64,000 nucleotides of DNA, taken from positions 248,001 through 312,000 of the forward strand of contig JAIUOD010000004.1 in assembly GCA_020161405.1 (NCBI GenBank). The letters run 5' to 3'. The position numbers were made by a program, and so were the translations under genes. This document shows, one piece after another, positions 35,850 to 44,860 of this stretch. Within the stretch, counting starts at the first letter, position 1. Every line of letters begins with the position of its first letter. The notes under the pieces are model-generated. The model did not search any database. It worked only from the letters and a program-made list of their open reading frames with translations, and was not told the origin of the DNA. This DNA comes from Pseudomonadota bacterium. GTDB lineage: Bacteria > Pseudomonadota > Alphaproteobacteria > Caulobacterales > Aquidulcibacteraceae.

Positions 35850-36762
35850 AAAATATAAAAGCCAAGTAAGGTTATTGTTAGATGTTTTGCCCTATGTCGC
35901 GAAAGAGAAAGTATTTGCTCTAAAAGGCGGTACAGCGATAAATTTATTTGAGCGTAATCTCCCGCGATTATCGGTTGATATTGACCTCACTTTCCTTTCG
36001 ATGAATGACAGGGCAACGGCATTAACATCAATCTCCGAGGCTCTATTGCGCATAAAAGGCGATATTGAAAGCCATATCAAAAATGTGCGGATAACACTTG
36101 TCGAGCAAGGCAATGGTGTAGAGGCTAAACTACATTGTCAACGTGGGCGCACGCAAATAAAGATAGAGGTAAATCCTGTTTTAAGGGGAAATTTATTACC
36201 GATAAGAAAAATGACAACGTCCCAAATTGTGCAAGATGAATTTGAAGCATTTATTCAAATGCAAGTATTGGCGCAAGGTGAACTTTATGGCGGAAAAATA
36301 TGTGCTGCACTTGACCGCCAACATCCACGGGACTTATTTGACGTTCGCTTACTTTTGGACAATGAAGGCATAAATAATGAAATCAAGACAGGATTTTTAG
36401 CAGGTCTATTGAGTCATGGTAGGCCTTTGCATGAAATGTTGCGCCCTACTTTTAAAGACCAAAAAGCTGCCTTCCAAAATCAATTTTCTGAAATGACGCA
36501 AATAAAATTTGACTATGACGATTTTGAAAAAACGAGAACTGAATTGGTTGAAGCAGTTTCAAAATCACTCAATGAAAATGACAAGGCATTCTTACTAAGT
36601 TTTAAATCAGGTGAACCTGATTGGTTACTTTGCGATAATCCACTATTAAAAACTCTTCCTGCAATTGATTGGAAGTTGAATAATATAAACAAACTAAAAT
36701 CAACCAATTCCAACAAGCATAATGAATATTTGGAACTATTGAAAGAAAATCTGCAAATCTAA
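35842..36762 (+). CDS. abiEii: AbiEii toxin, nucleotidyltransferase
   Basis: 306 residues with the DUF1814/AbiEii nucleotidyltransferase core FALKGGTAINLFERNLPRLS followed by VDIDLTF, where the GG and DID residues form the active site, and a downstream QVLAQGELYGGKICAALDRQ block plus HPRDLFDVRLLL. These toxins block growth by transferring nucleotides to RNA such as tRNA ends. Overlap with abiEi supports a single operon. Confidence 0.88.
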   Translation: MHEKYKSQVRLLLDVLPYVAKEKVFALKGGTAINLFERNLPRLSVDIDLTFLSMNDRATALTSISEALLRIKGDIESHIKNVRITLVEQGNGVEAKLHCQRGRTQIKIEVNPVLRGNLLPIRKMTTSQIVQDEFEAFIQMQVLAQGELYGGKICAALDRQHPRDLFDVRLLLDNEGINNEIKTGFLAGLLSHGRPLHEMLRPTFKDQKAAFQNQFSEMTQIKFDYDDFEKTRTELVEAVSKSLNENDKAFLLSFKSGEPDWLLCDNPLLKTLPAIDWKLNNINKLKSTNSNKHNEYLELLKENLQI

Positions 36763-36840
36763 CAAGAAATAAAATTCCGAAAAATATTCGTGCAAAAATC
36801 CGCGTGAGCACACTTAGAATTCTAAATTATACCGACGCGC

Positions 36841-37338
36841 CTAAACGCATCGGTAAATATAGCGTGTTCCATCGATTGTGATTTGTGCATAGTCCATTGC
36901 AAGGTCACGGGCGATTGCGTCGTAATCGATATAGGATTGCAGCGATTGCGGGATTGTTCCGTATAGGCCTTCATCGACGAATTGTTCGGCGAGTTCTCGC
37001 ATTGTATCGAGTTGATATAGGTCAACTTCAAAATCATCGGGGCTATCTTTGGCAAGGTCAAATTTATAGCCTACTTCACCGATTGCGATAATGGCTTTTA
37101 GCTTTTGGTCTTCATCCCAAGTTTCAACGGCGTTGAAATAGGCTTCTATATTGCATTGGGTGATATTTAGGGCTTCGAATAATTGGCTATCAATGCCTTC
37201 GCCGTCGATAAATTGGATTTCATATTCTTCGATAAGTGGGCCATTAAGGTTGAATGATTTGGTTACATATTCATCAAGGCTGTGGAAATAGAAGCCGTTG
37301 GCTGTAAAATCATAAGGTTGTGCAAATAGTGTTGTCAT
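36841..37338 (-). CDS. ardA: ArdA-type antirestriction protein
   Basis: 165 residues from the ATG at 37338. The frame extends upstream, but AAAAGGAT and the family start point to 37338. It is very acidic, as expected of a DNA mimic, and ends with the ArdA hallmark IDYDAIARDLAMDYAQITID. A typical segment YEIQFIDGEGIDSQLFEA lies near the N-terminus. ArdA protects incoming ICE DNA from type I restriction. A small gene lies upstream on the same strand. Confidence 0.85.
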   Translation of the reverse strand: MTTLFAQPYDFTANGFYFHSLDEYVTKSFNLNGPLIEEYEIQFIDGEGIDSQLFEALNITQCNIEAYFNAVETWDEDQKLKAIIAIGEVGYKFDLAKDSPDDFEVDLYQLDTMRELAEQFVDEGLYGTIPQSLQSYIDYDAIARDLAMDYAQITIDGTRYIYRCV

Positions 37339-37388
37339 GGCGATTATCCTTTTGGGGAAAATGGCGGGGGCTTTCGCCCCCTGATTTG

Positions 37389-37580
37389 CTAGGATTTGGC
37401 TTCTGCTGTGCGCATGATGATGCGTCCATTTAGCGGCATTGAGTTGAGGCTTAGGGTGTAGCCTTTGCCATCTTTGGTAGGCCAAGCGACGCCAATGTCG
37501 TTCCATCTTGCGGTTTCACCTTCACCGGTAACGGTGTAAAGACGGTGAGAAGGTTTGGTAGTTTTAGTTTCTTTAGTCAT
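37389..37580 (-). CDS. Small conserved-looking protein (63 aa), unknown function
   Basis: MTKETKTTKPSHRLYTVTGE is followed by ARWNDIGVAWPTKDGKGY and a beta-rich tail (LNGRIIMRTAEAKS). I recall similar short proteins near antirestriction genes in alphaproteobacterial plasmids, but know no function. The start at 37580 is chosen because GGAG is six bases upstream. Two further in-frame ATGs (37586, 37592) lie in or before that site. It is 50 bp upstream of ardA and likely co-transcribed. Confidence 0.6.
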   Translation of the reverse strand: MTKETKTTKPSHRLYTVTGEGETARWNDIGVAWPTKDGKGYTLSLNSMPLNGRIIMRTAEAKS

Positions 37581-38048
37581 TTTCATCTCCATTTAAGAAG
37601 CCGTCTGGACCATTCCATCGGGCTTCATGGGAATAAAAAGACCAACCGCTAAGTCGGGTGGTTCAAGGCAGAGCGAAGCGAACTGGCGTGCTTAGTTGCA
37701 CAAACCGAAGGTGCGGAAACGTGCAGCCTTGAACCATTCCCGCGAGGATGGTCATAAGCCCATGAATGCAAGCACGAGAAATTAGTCCCGTATTCGGCTT
37801 TAGGGAGATGTATGTGAGGGGAACGAAAGGCAAACCAGCCACGAATATTGGAAACTTGCCGGTGAAAAATCAAACCGCAAGGAACGATATTTAATCGCCC
37901 CAACCCTCCATGAGTTTCCAAATCTAGTCACAGCCAACAATTGTCAACTGTAAAAGACTATTGCAAATTCACAAATGCGAAACTTAACCAATCAAAATAG
38001 GCGATGAGAACTTCAAAGCTTTATTCAACACATTAAACAACTTAGTTG
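37581..38048. other. Non-coding stretch between retron gene and ardA leader
   Basis: Frames here are short, poor in start signals and not protein-like. The first half (37600-37900) is richer in GC than its surroundings and could be a structured leader of the 37580 gene. I see no terminator or RNA family that I can name. Confidence 0.4.
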
Positions 38049-39638
38049 CTATGGTAACGAAACCCAAGCTTTCAAAACATCAATGTGTACTGCAAAATCG
38101 CGCGGCTCGTCCTCACCACCTTTGTGAATGATACCGGCAACCCTATTAGCGCTATCAACAAGTGGGCCACCAGACATTCCAGACGGCAACTTTTGAGTTA
38201 CCTCAACCATTTGTATCCCGAATTTTATAGGAAAAGAACTAATCGCTCCCAGTCTAACATTCAATTTATCGCCAGGACCAAAACCCGGATAACCGGCGGC
38301 ATACAAGCTTTCGCCCACGTGAAACGTTCGGTCAGGAAGCGACAACTCGTAAAATTCAGTAAATGGGATATTGTGATTTAATAAAGCCAAATCTCGAGAT
38401 TTACATGACCTTGAAACTGTTACTGTAAACTTGTTCGAAGGCTTGCTCGGATGGTATAAATCATATGATTCATGCCCATTAACACAATGCCACGCAGTTA
38501 CCAAACCGACACCCTTTAGAAAAAAAGCGCTGCCTTGTGAGTAATTTTCATGGTCAGAATATTCAACAATCCAAACTGCACGGTTTCTTACTTCTTCCTT
38601 AGTTGGTTCAAGTTTTATTGCCTTTTTAGGAAATAAGTTATTATATTTGGCGGCAAGTTTCCGAAATACAGGATCACTTCTCCCCTTAACATGCCCCAAC
38701 CAAGCAATCTTTCCTTGCAAATGGGCCTCTATAGTGCTGTTTCTAAGATATTTATCCTTTAGAACTCGCTGAGCTTCCAAAACACCTGATTTTTCCACTA
38801 CATGTAGCGCCGATCGAACATTCCTGACATATTTACGGTCGACGTTTACTAGCTCATTAACGCGCAGCCCAGTTACAGTCTGCCTTGCGCTTTTATCAGC
38901 ATAATACATTTTTTCCGGATTTATAATAAGTCCGTTGTTTTGAAATGTTGTTAGAAGCCTTCCCCCCAGTAATTTTATGTCGCACTTCCCAGTATTTGGT
39001 GTTACGCCGTCAAACAAAACGGTTAATGGCTTATAACTGGAAAATGTTATGTCATCCGCGTATCGGGTATATATACATCGGTTCTGTTTGGCAATTGAAA
39101 GCAATTCCTTGTCAAGCCGAAAGCATATCATATTAGAGATAACAGGACTGGTAGGTGCACCTTGTGGCAAGTGATTTTTGTAGCAGCTGAGGCGAGCCAG
39201 TATTAAAGCTACCTCCTTGTCTATCCCCAAAGATACAAAAAGACCATTAACTCGATTTTCCGAAATGGAGCCGAAAAAGTCGCTCAAGTCGAGGTTTAGA
39301 AGATATTTTGCACTCAAATGCGAAGCGGCATTAGTTTTAACGGAGCGATGACGGACAAAACCATGCACAGATTTTCTGGGGCAGTAAAGAGTATCCAGCG
39401 AGGCGGCTATTTTTCGCTGCAACATTTTAAGGCGATGGTCTGGCGCGCTAATCAATCGTTTCGTTTCTTTTGCACCAGAAACGTTGAAGTTATGATACAT
39501 GCGCTCCCTATAAAACCATATCTTTTTCAGTTCAGATTTTGACATGCCCAAATAAAGAAGTAGCTTTGCAGTATCCTCAAACTCAGGTGGGATGTTGACA
39601 CGAGGAGTATACCCAAAAATCGTCTTAGGGTTCAGCAC
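38049..39638 (-). CDS. Retron-type reverse transcriptase fused to trypsin-like protease
   Basis: 529 residues. The N-terminal RT domain carries retron marks: the NAxxH motif (NAASH, 103-107), QGAPTSP (159-165), the catalytic YADD (193-196) and VTG (255-257). The C-terminal domain, from about residue 350, is a serine protease: GSAFF, His384 in TAWHC, Asp416 in SRDLALL and Ser489 in SGMSGGP, so the catalytic triad looks complete. The start is a GTG with AAGGGAG upstream. An 11-bp inverted repeat flanking 98 nt abuts the start and could be the msr-msd RNA. Retrons of this kind are antiphage systems in which the RT-DNA complex guards an effector. Here the protease would be the effector. Confidence 0.88.
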   Translation of the reverse strand: MLNPKTIFGYTPRVNIPPEFEDTAKLLLYLGMSKSELKKIWFYRERMYHNFNVSGAKETKRLISAPDHRLKMLQRKIAASLDTLYCPRKSVHGFVRHRSVKTNAASHLSAKYLLNLDLSDFFGSISENRVNGLFVSLGIDKEVALILARLSCYKNHLPQGAPTSPVISNMICFRLDKELLSIAKQNRCIYTRYADDITFSSYKPLTVLFDGVTPNTGKCDIKLLGGRLLTTFQNNGLIINPEKMYYADKSARQTVTGLRVNELVNVDRKYVRNVRSALHVVEKSGVLEAQRVLKDKYLRNSTIEAHLQGKIAWLGHVKGRSDPVFRKLAAKYNNLFPKKAIKLEPTKEEVRNRAVWIVEYSDHENYSQGSAFFLKGVGLVTAWHCVNGHESYDLYHPSKPSNKFTVTVSRSCKSRDLALLNHNIPFTEFYELSLPDRTFHVGESLYAAGYPGFGPGDKLNVRLGAISSFPIKFGIQMVEVTQKLPSGMSGGPLVDSANRVAGIIHKGGEDEPRDFAVHIDVLKAWVSLP

Positions 39639-39757
39639 GAGGTCTCCCTTCCAATCACGCCAAGATAATCCGAAGATCAGTGGCGCAACACGATCCTTGA
39701 AATGACATTTACTCTTACGCCGCAGTTACAACAGCGCGTATGCGAGGGGAGACCTCG
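39638..39757 (-). ncRNA. Candidate retron ncRNA (msr-msd) or 5' regulatory RNA
   Basis: On the minus strand CGAGGTCTCCC (39757-39747) and GGGAGACCTCG (39648-39638) form perfect 11-bp arms around 98 nt, like the a1/a2 arms of a retron transcript. Inside are a short hairpin (TACGC...GCGTA) and a longer one with CGCCA/TGGCG arms and a TTCG loop (about 39656-39696). The 3' arm covers the RT ribosome site and the first base of its GTG, so folding could also control translation. Total 120 nt is short for a retron RNA. The 278 bp upstream (39758-40036) are AT-rich and hold no gene. Confidence 0.5.
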
Positions 39758-40036
39758 AAATCTTTCATTCCCATGATTCATAATATTTGTGAACTATTTT
39801 AACATTTCCTCTTCTGTGCCGAAGTAATATATTTGTCTTTTATTATAAATTTTTGGATGCTACTTTTTAAATTGCCATTTCCAATAAGCTTAACTTTGTT
39901 AACTTAATATGATAAAGCCATATTGCTACAGCCCATGATCGATTAGATGACGGGGGCTAATCTGCGATCATTTCATAACAGAGAAGCACATTCTTCAATG
40001 CGAACTCGTGCTTAGCAAATTCTATTCAAGCGCCCT

Positions 40037-40339
40037 CTAAAAAAGGGCGGGATGGTTTGGAAGTGGTTTTTGGGCTTTAAATTGACTGGCACATGCGTGA
40101 GTATTTAGCCAATTGAAGGCGAATTCTTCGACTCTGTCGCAACAATCAACTTCATCGGCTTCAATGATAATTTCTTTATAACCGCATTTGCAATCTGGAA
40201 GTGATGCACGATTAAGGCTTTCGATTTCTACGCGGGCTTGCCACTGTCCGTCGTCAAATTGAATAAAATAGCGATCAAAGCGGATTTCAATATTGATGCC
40301 ATTCCATATTTTACGAGTGATTGAGAAGTCCTTTTTCAT
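40037..40339 (-). CDS. Small conserved-looking protein, paralogue of 40813-41127
   Basis: 100 residues from the ATG at 40339 (MKKDFSITRKIWNGINIEIR). It shares its opening pattern, a W followed by INIEIR(F/Y), and its length with the protein encoded at 40813-41127, and then both have a LEI/VEIES block and an LP...GY(K) segment. It has several cysteines (CKCGYKE, VDCCDR). No function is known to me. The family is often seen in alphaproteobacterial mobile elements. The ribosome site is close to the ATG, so the start is not certain. Confidence 0.6.
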   Translation of the reverse strand: MKKDFSITRKIWNGINIEIRFDRYFIQFDDGQWQARVEIESLNRASLPDCKCGYKEIIIEADEVDCCDRVEEFAFNWLNTHACASQFKAQKPLPNHPALF

Positions 40340-40812
40340 GCCTGCCTCCGATTGGATTTGAATGTCCATTTGACGGGGCACTTGCGGCAGGTTGTATGAA
40401 CTTAGGTGTCACCAAAGGGGAACGGCTTGCCCGTTGACACGAAAGTTGAACCTGTCAAACACGTCAATTGTAATGGATATTCAAAACCCCAATTGGGAAC
40501 GAACAAATGAAAACTTCGATGAACTCCTCAGCAATATAATGGCATAATTATCCGCCAATCTAATCGCTATTTAATTTGACAATGGGCAAATAGTGGCAAG
40601 GAACAATCGACAGCCGTCGCACCAAAAAATGCGAATGCGCTAGAAATTATCATCAATATGAAGCCGAAAGTTGAATCGATAGCAGAGAGACCGCAAGACG
40701 AGTGACACGAACTTAAGCCCAAACATTAAGCCCATAACCCCAAACCAGCTTGCCGCTAAGGGTGGGGCAATTACCTATTATTTATAACACCACCATTAAA
40801 ATCAATCGCCCC
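40340..40812. other. Non-coding stretch between the paralogous small genes
   Basis: No reading frame of note. A short inverted repeat TTGACA (40434-40439)/TGTCAA (40453-40458) is the only structure seen. It may hold the promoter of the 40339 gene. Confidence 0.4.
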
Positions 40813-41127
40813 TCAAAATAGGGACAATTGACGTGATTTGGAAACGTAGTTTTGCCAAGCGATATTATCTTTGGCTTCGCCATCAAGCCACATTGTGGCA
40901 TATTCAATAGGGCCGCCAAATTCCTCAATTAGGCATTTCGCGATGAAATGCGATTTATAGCCAGTTTCAGTAATCGGCAAAGGTTCACAATTTTGGCTTT
41001 TGATTTCAAGATGCACGATTGTGGTTTGTTCATCAACCTTTGCAACATAATCGCAATAGCGAATTTCAATTTGGATATTTTGCCAGATAATTTGATAAGT
41101 TTCGTATTTTTCAAATGGCTTATTCAT
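40813..41127 (-). CDS. Small conserved-looking protein, unknown function
   Basis: 104 residues with IIWQNIQIEIRYCDYV, HLEIKSQNCEPLPITETGYK and a C-terminal EYATMWLDGEAKD. The PLPITETGYKSHFI block is characteristic of a hypothetical family carried by plasmids and ICEs of alphaproteobacteria. A good GGAGAG site precedes the ATG. It is 44 bp downstream of ardC on the same strand, so it is probably co-transcribed with it. Confidence 0.7.
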   Translation of the reverse strand: MNKPFEKYETYQIIWQNIQIEIRYCDYVAKVDEQTTIVHLEIKSQNCEPLPITETGYKSHFIAKCLIEEFGGPIEYATMWLDGEAKDNIAWQNYVSKSRQLSLF

Positions 41128-41170
41128 AACACTCTCCGAAATAATAGATTTAAACGAAAAGAGGCGACCA

Positions 41171-42094
41171 TTAGGCCGCCTCGGAAAGTGTTGATTGATT
41201 GAGAAATGAGATAAGATAATCAGCAGCTTTAGAGGCTTTGCTCGAAGCCGTAAAAATAGCTTTGGGATCGCTTTTCAAAACTTGAAGCCAATTATTGATA
41301 TATGATGCATGGTCATCACGCGGCACTATCGAGATGCCAAGTTTGGAACAAAGGAAGGCAGCTCCAAGTTCGGCAACAAGCTCTTCCATGGCGTATTTAT
41401 TATCGCCAAAGCGATTACCGAATTCACGACCCAAACGATGGGAAGCACCTGACCAATGGGTTAATTCATGGCAAAGTGTTGAATACCAGCCTTCAGTAGG
41501 TGTTGAAGTATCCGTTCCAATGAAACGATGACGATCTGGCATTTTGATACTATCTGATGAAGGCGAGTAAAATGCGCGCATTCCACCAATTTCAATTTTA
41601 GCTTTGGTAGCTTGAACAAAGCGTTCGGCATTTTCGCAAGCAATGATTTTATCAATTTGCGGTTCGCCAATATCAATTTCAAATCCGTCAACTTGCGCGA
41701 CATTGAAAACATGTGATGCACGGGCAATTGAATAGCGAGAATTTTCTTCACCACTTTCATTTTCGACATCAATGTCTTTGAAGAAGACTATTAAAGACGA
41801 TTGCTCACCTTTGCGAACTTGTGCACCGCGCTCTTGCCATTGTTTATAAGTGCCCCAAAGGCCATGCTCGAAGCCATTGATATAGGCGGCAATCCAAAGG
41901 GATAGGATATTCACGCCATTATAGGAATTCTTAGATTGAACATTTGAAGGTCTTACGATTGAAAAGCCTTTGCGATGCCAAGGAAGTTGAACTTCGCCAA
42001 CACCATTTTCAATTGAAGCAATAATTTGATTGGTGATTGAAGTGTAAACGTCAATGCGTTGATTTGAAGATTGAGATTTAGATTGATTTTTCAT
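41171..42094 (-). CDS. ardC: ArdC-type antirestriction protein (ssDNA-binding zincin)
   Basis: 307 residues from the ATG at 42094 (AAGGAG lies six bases upstream, while the ATG at 42100 abuts it). The N-terminal DUF1738-type ssDNA-binding domain (YTSITNQIIASIENGVGEVQ, LPWHRK) is followed by a zincin domain with HELTHW (from about residue 209) and a downstream glutamate in EELVAELGAAFL. ArdC-like proteins enter with transferred DNA or are made early and protect it from restriction. Confidence 0.87.
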   Translation of the reverse strand: MKNQSKSQSSNQRIDVYTSITNQIIASIENGVGEVQLPWHRKGFSIVRPSNVQSKNSYNGVNILSLWIAAYINGFEHGLWGTYKQWQERGAQVRKGEQSSLIVFFKDIDVENESGEENSRYSIARASHVFNVAQVDGFEIDIGEPQIDKIIACENAERFVQATKAKIEIGGMRAFYSPSSDSIKMPDRHRFIGTDTSTPTEGWYSTLCHELTHWSGASHRLGREFGNRFGDNKYAMEELVAELGAAFLCSKLGISIVPRDDHASYINNWLQVLKSDPKAIFTASSKASKAADYLISFLNQSTLSEAA

Positions 42095-42425
42095 GTCCAT
42101 CTCCTTTTCTCTTGAGGACGGACACAAAACAGTTTGGGGAATAGATGGGCTGTCACCCTGCCAATTTTAATTGTTGCATTTTTAAGGGAAAAAAACCGGT
42201 ATCCACTTTTTTGCAAAATGCTTAGGCAGGGCGTATGGGCAATACGGGAGTGGAAATCAAAGATTGCAACGAATGGAGCGAGCCGCCCATTGACCACCCA
42301 TCACCTCAAACTATGGGTTCGACTATGGCTCAAGAGGAAGCGATTGGGATAGGAAAAACGAAATTACCATGATTTTATTGTAGATAAGTTGTTGAAAACA
42401 CTCTAATTACCTTAAGAAATTCGGA
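42095..42425. other. Non-coding leader of ardC
   Basis: No gene is seen. A moderately GC-rich part (42200-42350) followed by an AT-rich end separates ardC from the ABC-3C ATPase stop. No terminator hairpin of quality was recognised. Confidence 0.4.
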
Positions 42426-44360
42426 CTAAATTAATGGCCAATCACGAGGTACCAAAGCACGGTCTCCTCGCCACTCTTCAACAATAGCATTTTCAAACCA
42501 CTTTTCTCGCAAATGAGCATGATCGAGCACAATTAGTTGAAACGGCATAGATATTTCCGAACAAGCCTTGTGCATCAACTTAAAAAGTGAAAGAACTGCT
42601 GTGCGGTCATCATCATCTTTAATTTCTTCCAAACTTCCGTTTTCTGCATCTGGTGGATAGTAAGCTTGGGTTGGCTGGTCTAGTATTAAAAATGAAGGAA
42701 CAGGTCGCCCACGTCTCCTGAACCACCAGTGAAGCGCAAGATGGGCCAGCACATGGTAACCAACCCAGTTCTCGCCACTACCCATCCGACTAAGCGGAAT
42801 TGGTCCATCTTCTGTGTTGGCGACAACTGTTAATTTTTTTATGTCCAGCCGCAATGAACTTCCCTTATGTTCTAAGTCAAGTTCATCAGAGTATAGCGTC
42901 ATCTTGCTACCGATTAAATCGAGGAATGTGTCCACGCGTGAATCGATTTCATCCGAACGGACCTTTCCAAGTACGGCTTCTAACAGTTTTTTGATACGTT
43001 CGATATCATTGACGGCGTGTGGTTCCGTTTCTTCTGGAGATGTAGTCTCAAGAAAATTTGACAATCGACCCATATATCGTGCTCTTGATACAAGTTGCTC
43101 TTGCGCGGCTTTGGCCGCTTCATCGGAAATAATCGCCGCACGCAACTCCATTGAAACTTCCTTGAGTTGATCATTGAGGCGCTCAATTTCAATATCAAGA
43201 TTGTTAATGTGATTCAGAAGATGTGGGCTCTCTTTGTGAACTGAGGCAAGTTGACTGGTTACGGAAGCAAGAGCTTTAGTAATTTCCAGAACGCTGGCCA
43301 CAGGCGAAGCCTGCAAAGAATCGCAAACTGGACATCTCGTCTTGTCTCCAATGTCTTCCTTGTACAATCCAATACTACTCAAGCGCGCCTTTTGCTCAGC
43401 GACTTCGCGCCCAAAATCACTTTGCACAGACATAAACGATTGCGCTGCCTTACGGTCTTGGTTTAGCTCTGAAATTCTTGTCCAAAGAGCGGCGCGCTCT
43501 CCTTCGAGTTGCGATATTGTGGTTCCAAAGTCTTGGTATATATGCGCTTGGTCAACTTCGGTTTGTGAAACCCTTCTAAGATAGCTGAAAACAGTGTCAT
43601 CAACTGCCTGATAATCCTGAGGGATAAATGCGAGCCTCTTCCCCTCATTTACTAAACGCACAACGTTACTACGATTGATTTCTATAGATTGAATCTTCTT
43701 CGCTTCGTTAGCTTCGAGGACTCTTAGGCGTTTTCGCAGCTCGTCCAGCTCATTAAGATGCTTGAAGTATTCCTCATCTACTGCTCCAAGGAAATAAGGA
43801 AAAGTATCACGAAGCGCCAAAGCTCGAAATGTGTCGCTTGTCCTATTGAAAAGTTGGTCCTTGCTCGCAATCACCCCCTGCGGCTGAAAGCACAAAAACA
43901 GTGCATGAGAAATATTCGCACTGAGCGGATCGCGCGTGCCAGAAGTGGGGCGGTGTTCATTCTCCACTATACCTGCAAACTGGGTCATTAGTGTTTTCAA
44001 ACTACTCGCGGTTATGTTTTTCTCTAATTCATCACGCTGGGGATACCCATCAAATTTGCCCCGTCTATAGTACACTTTCGAGCCAGACGATGCACCTGGA
44101 CCGGGGTTATCTCGCGCAACAAATATCTCGTCACCTTGGCTTTCAATGTGAAGTCCAAACCAAGACACCCTCCGACGAATTTCCCCTTCGGCGACATCAA
44201 ATGTATCGCGTCCCATGCAATAATCAACTATATCTATGATTGCCGATTTTCCAGTCTTGGATTTTCCTGTAATGATGTTCAGTCCGCTTGGATTGAAGGG
44301 CAAAGTTCTGATTTTGTCTCCATGGCTATAAAGTACTATTGCCTTGATTATAAAACTCAT
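42426..44360 (-). CDS. ABC-3C system SMC/Rad50-like ATPase (DUF3732-like)
   Basis: 644 residues from the ATG at 44360, which overlaps the upstream stop (ATGA). Walker A GKSKTGKS (32-39) is near the N-terminus, coiled-coil arms occupy the middle, and a CxxC hinge (C343, C346 in TRCPVCDSLQ) resembles a Rad50 zinc hook. The C-terminus has SRMGSGENWVGYHVLAHLAL (signature-like) and Walker B FLILDQPTQ. The family is associated with three-component ABC systems predicted to act in antiviral conflict. It would sense aberrant DNA or phage proteins and license the nuclease-like partner. Confidence 0.78.
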   Translation of the reverse strand: MSFIIKAIVLYSHGDKIRTLPFNPSGLNIITGKSKTGKSAIIDIVDYCMGRDTFDVAEGEIRRRVSWFGLHIESQGDEIFVARDNPGPGASSGSKVYYRRGKFDGYPQRDELEKNITASSLKTLMTQFAGIVENEHRPTSGTRDPLSANISHALFLCFQPQGVIASKDQLFNRTSDTFRALALRDTFPYFLGAVDEEYFKHLNELDELRKRLRVLEANEAKKIQSIEINRSNVVRLVNEGKRLAFIPQDYQAVDDTVFSYLRRVSQTEVDQAHIYQDFGTTISQLEGERAALWTRISELNQDRKAAQSFMSVQSDFGREVAEQKARLSSIGLYKEDIGDKTRCPVCDSLQASPVASVLEITKALASVTSQLASVHKESPHLLNHINNLDIEIERLNDQLKEVSMELRAAIISDEAAKAAQEQLVSRARYMGRLSNFLETTSPEETEPHAVNDIERIKKLLEAVLGKVRSDEIDSRVDTFLDLIGSKMTLYSDELDLEHKGSSLRLDIKKLTVVANTEDGPIPLSRMGSGENWVGYHVLAHLALHWWFRRRGRPVPSFLILDQPTQAYYPPDAENGSLEEIKDDDDRTAVLSLFKLMHKACSEISMPFQLIVLDHAHLREKWFENAIVEEWRGDRALVPRDWPLI

Positions 44361-44860
44361 GGTTGCACTCCCCAACTTGACAGAATAGATGTTTCAGAAC
44401 CTGATTTTGCGAACCAGCGTGCAAGAAAGCGCGTGCTTTGAACTGCATCAGCCATATCTTTAGTAACACCCTTTAACAATCCAGTCGTGAAGTAACCATT
44501 CTTTTCGCCAACAGTAAGCGTGTGTGGGTTATCAAATTCAAGTGTCTGCTGATGAAGTGAGAACATTAATGCTTCTCTTAGAAACGGAAGAAGCCCGCGT
44601 AATCTTCGAGGCAAATCGACTAGTACATCCTCATTGTATTGAATCCATTCATATAATGACGAAACTGTAGAATGTGGCAATCTTTCACGTGTCTGTATGT
44701 GAAGACTAATGGCTGGAGCAAGGAAGTTCAGCGTAACTGGGCAGCCCACCTTCTTTGCTTTGCAATACTCGCGGGTGAATTCACACATGATGGAACTTAA
44801 AAACGCGGGATTAAAAAGAAAAGCTTCCTCTCGAGGTCTATCGCTCCAGCGTTCAGCCAT
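44357..44860 (-). CDS. ABC-3C middle component
   Basis: 167 residues from the ATG at 44860 (MAERWSDRPREEAFLFNPAF). The open frame goes further upstream but lies in the partner's coding region. The protein is mostly helical, with LNFLAPAISLHIQTRERLP and RRLRGLLPFLREALMF, as in the middle-component proteins of ABC-3C operons. It overlaps the upstream gene by 8 bp (ATGGCTGA) and the ATPase by 4 bp, so the three are tightly coupled. Confidence 0.7.
   Translation of the reverse strand: MAERWSDRPREEAFLFNPAFLSSIMCEFTREYCKAKKVGCPVTLNFLAPAISLHIQTRERLPHSTVSSLYEWIQYNEDVLVDLPRRLRGLLPFLREALMFSLHQQTLEFDNPHTLTVGEKNGYFTTGLLKGVTKDMADAVQSTRFLARWFAKSGSETSILSSWGVQP

Noticed and set aside
37649..37921. Minus-strand frame of 90 aa
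   Set aside because: Cys/His/Ser-rich, with no ribosome site and no protein-like pattern. The region is better described as a non-coding leader.
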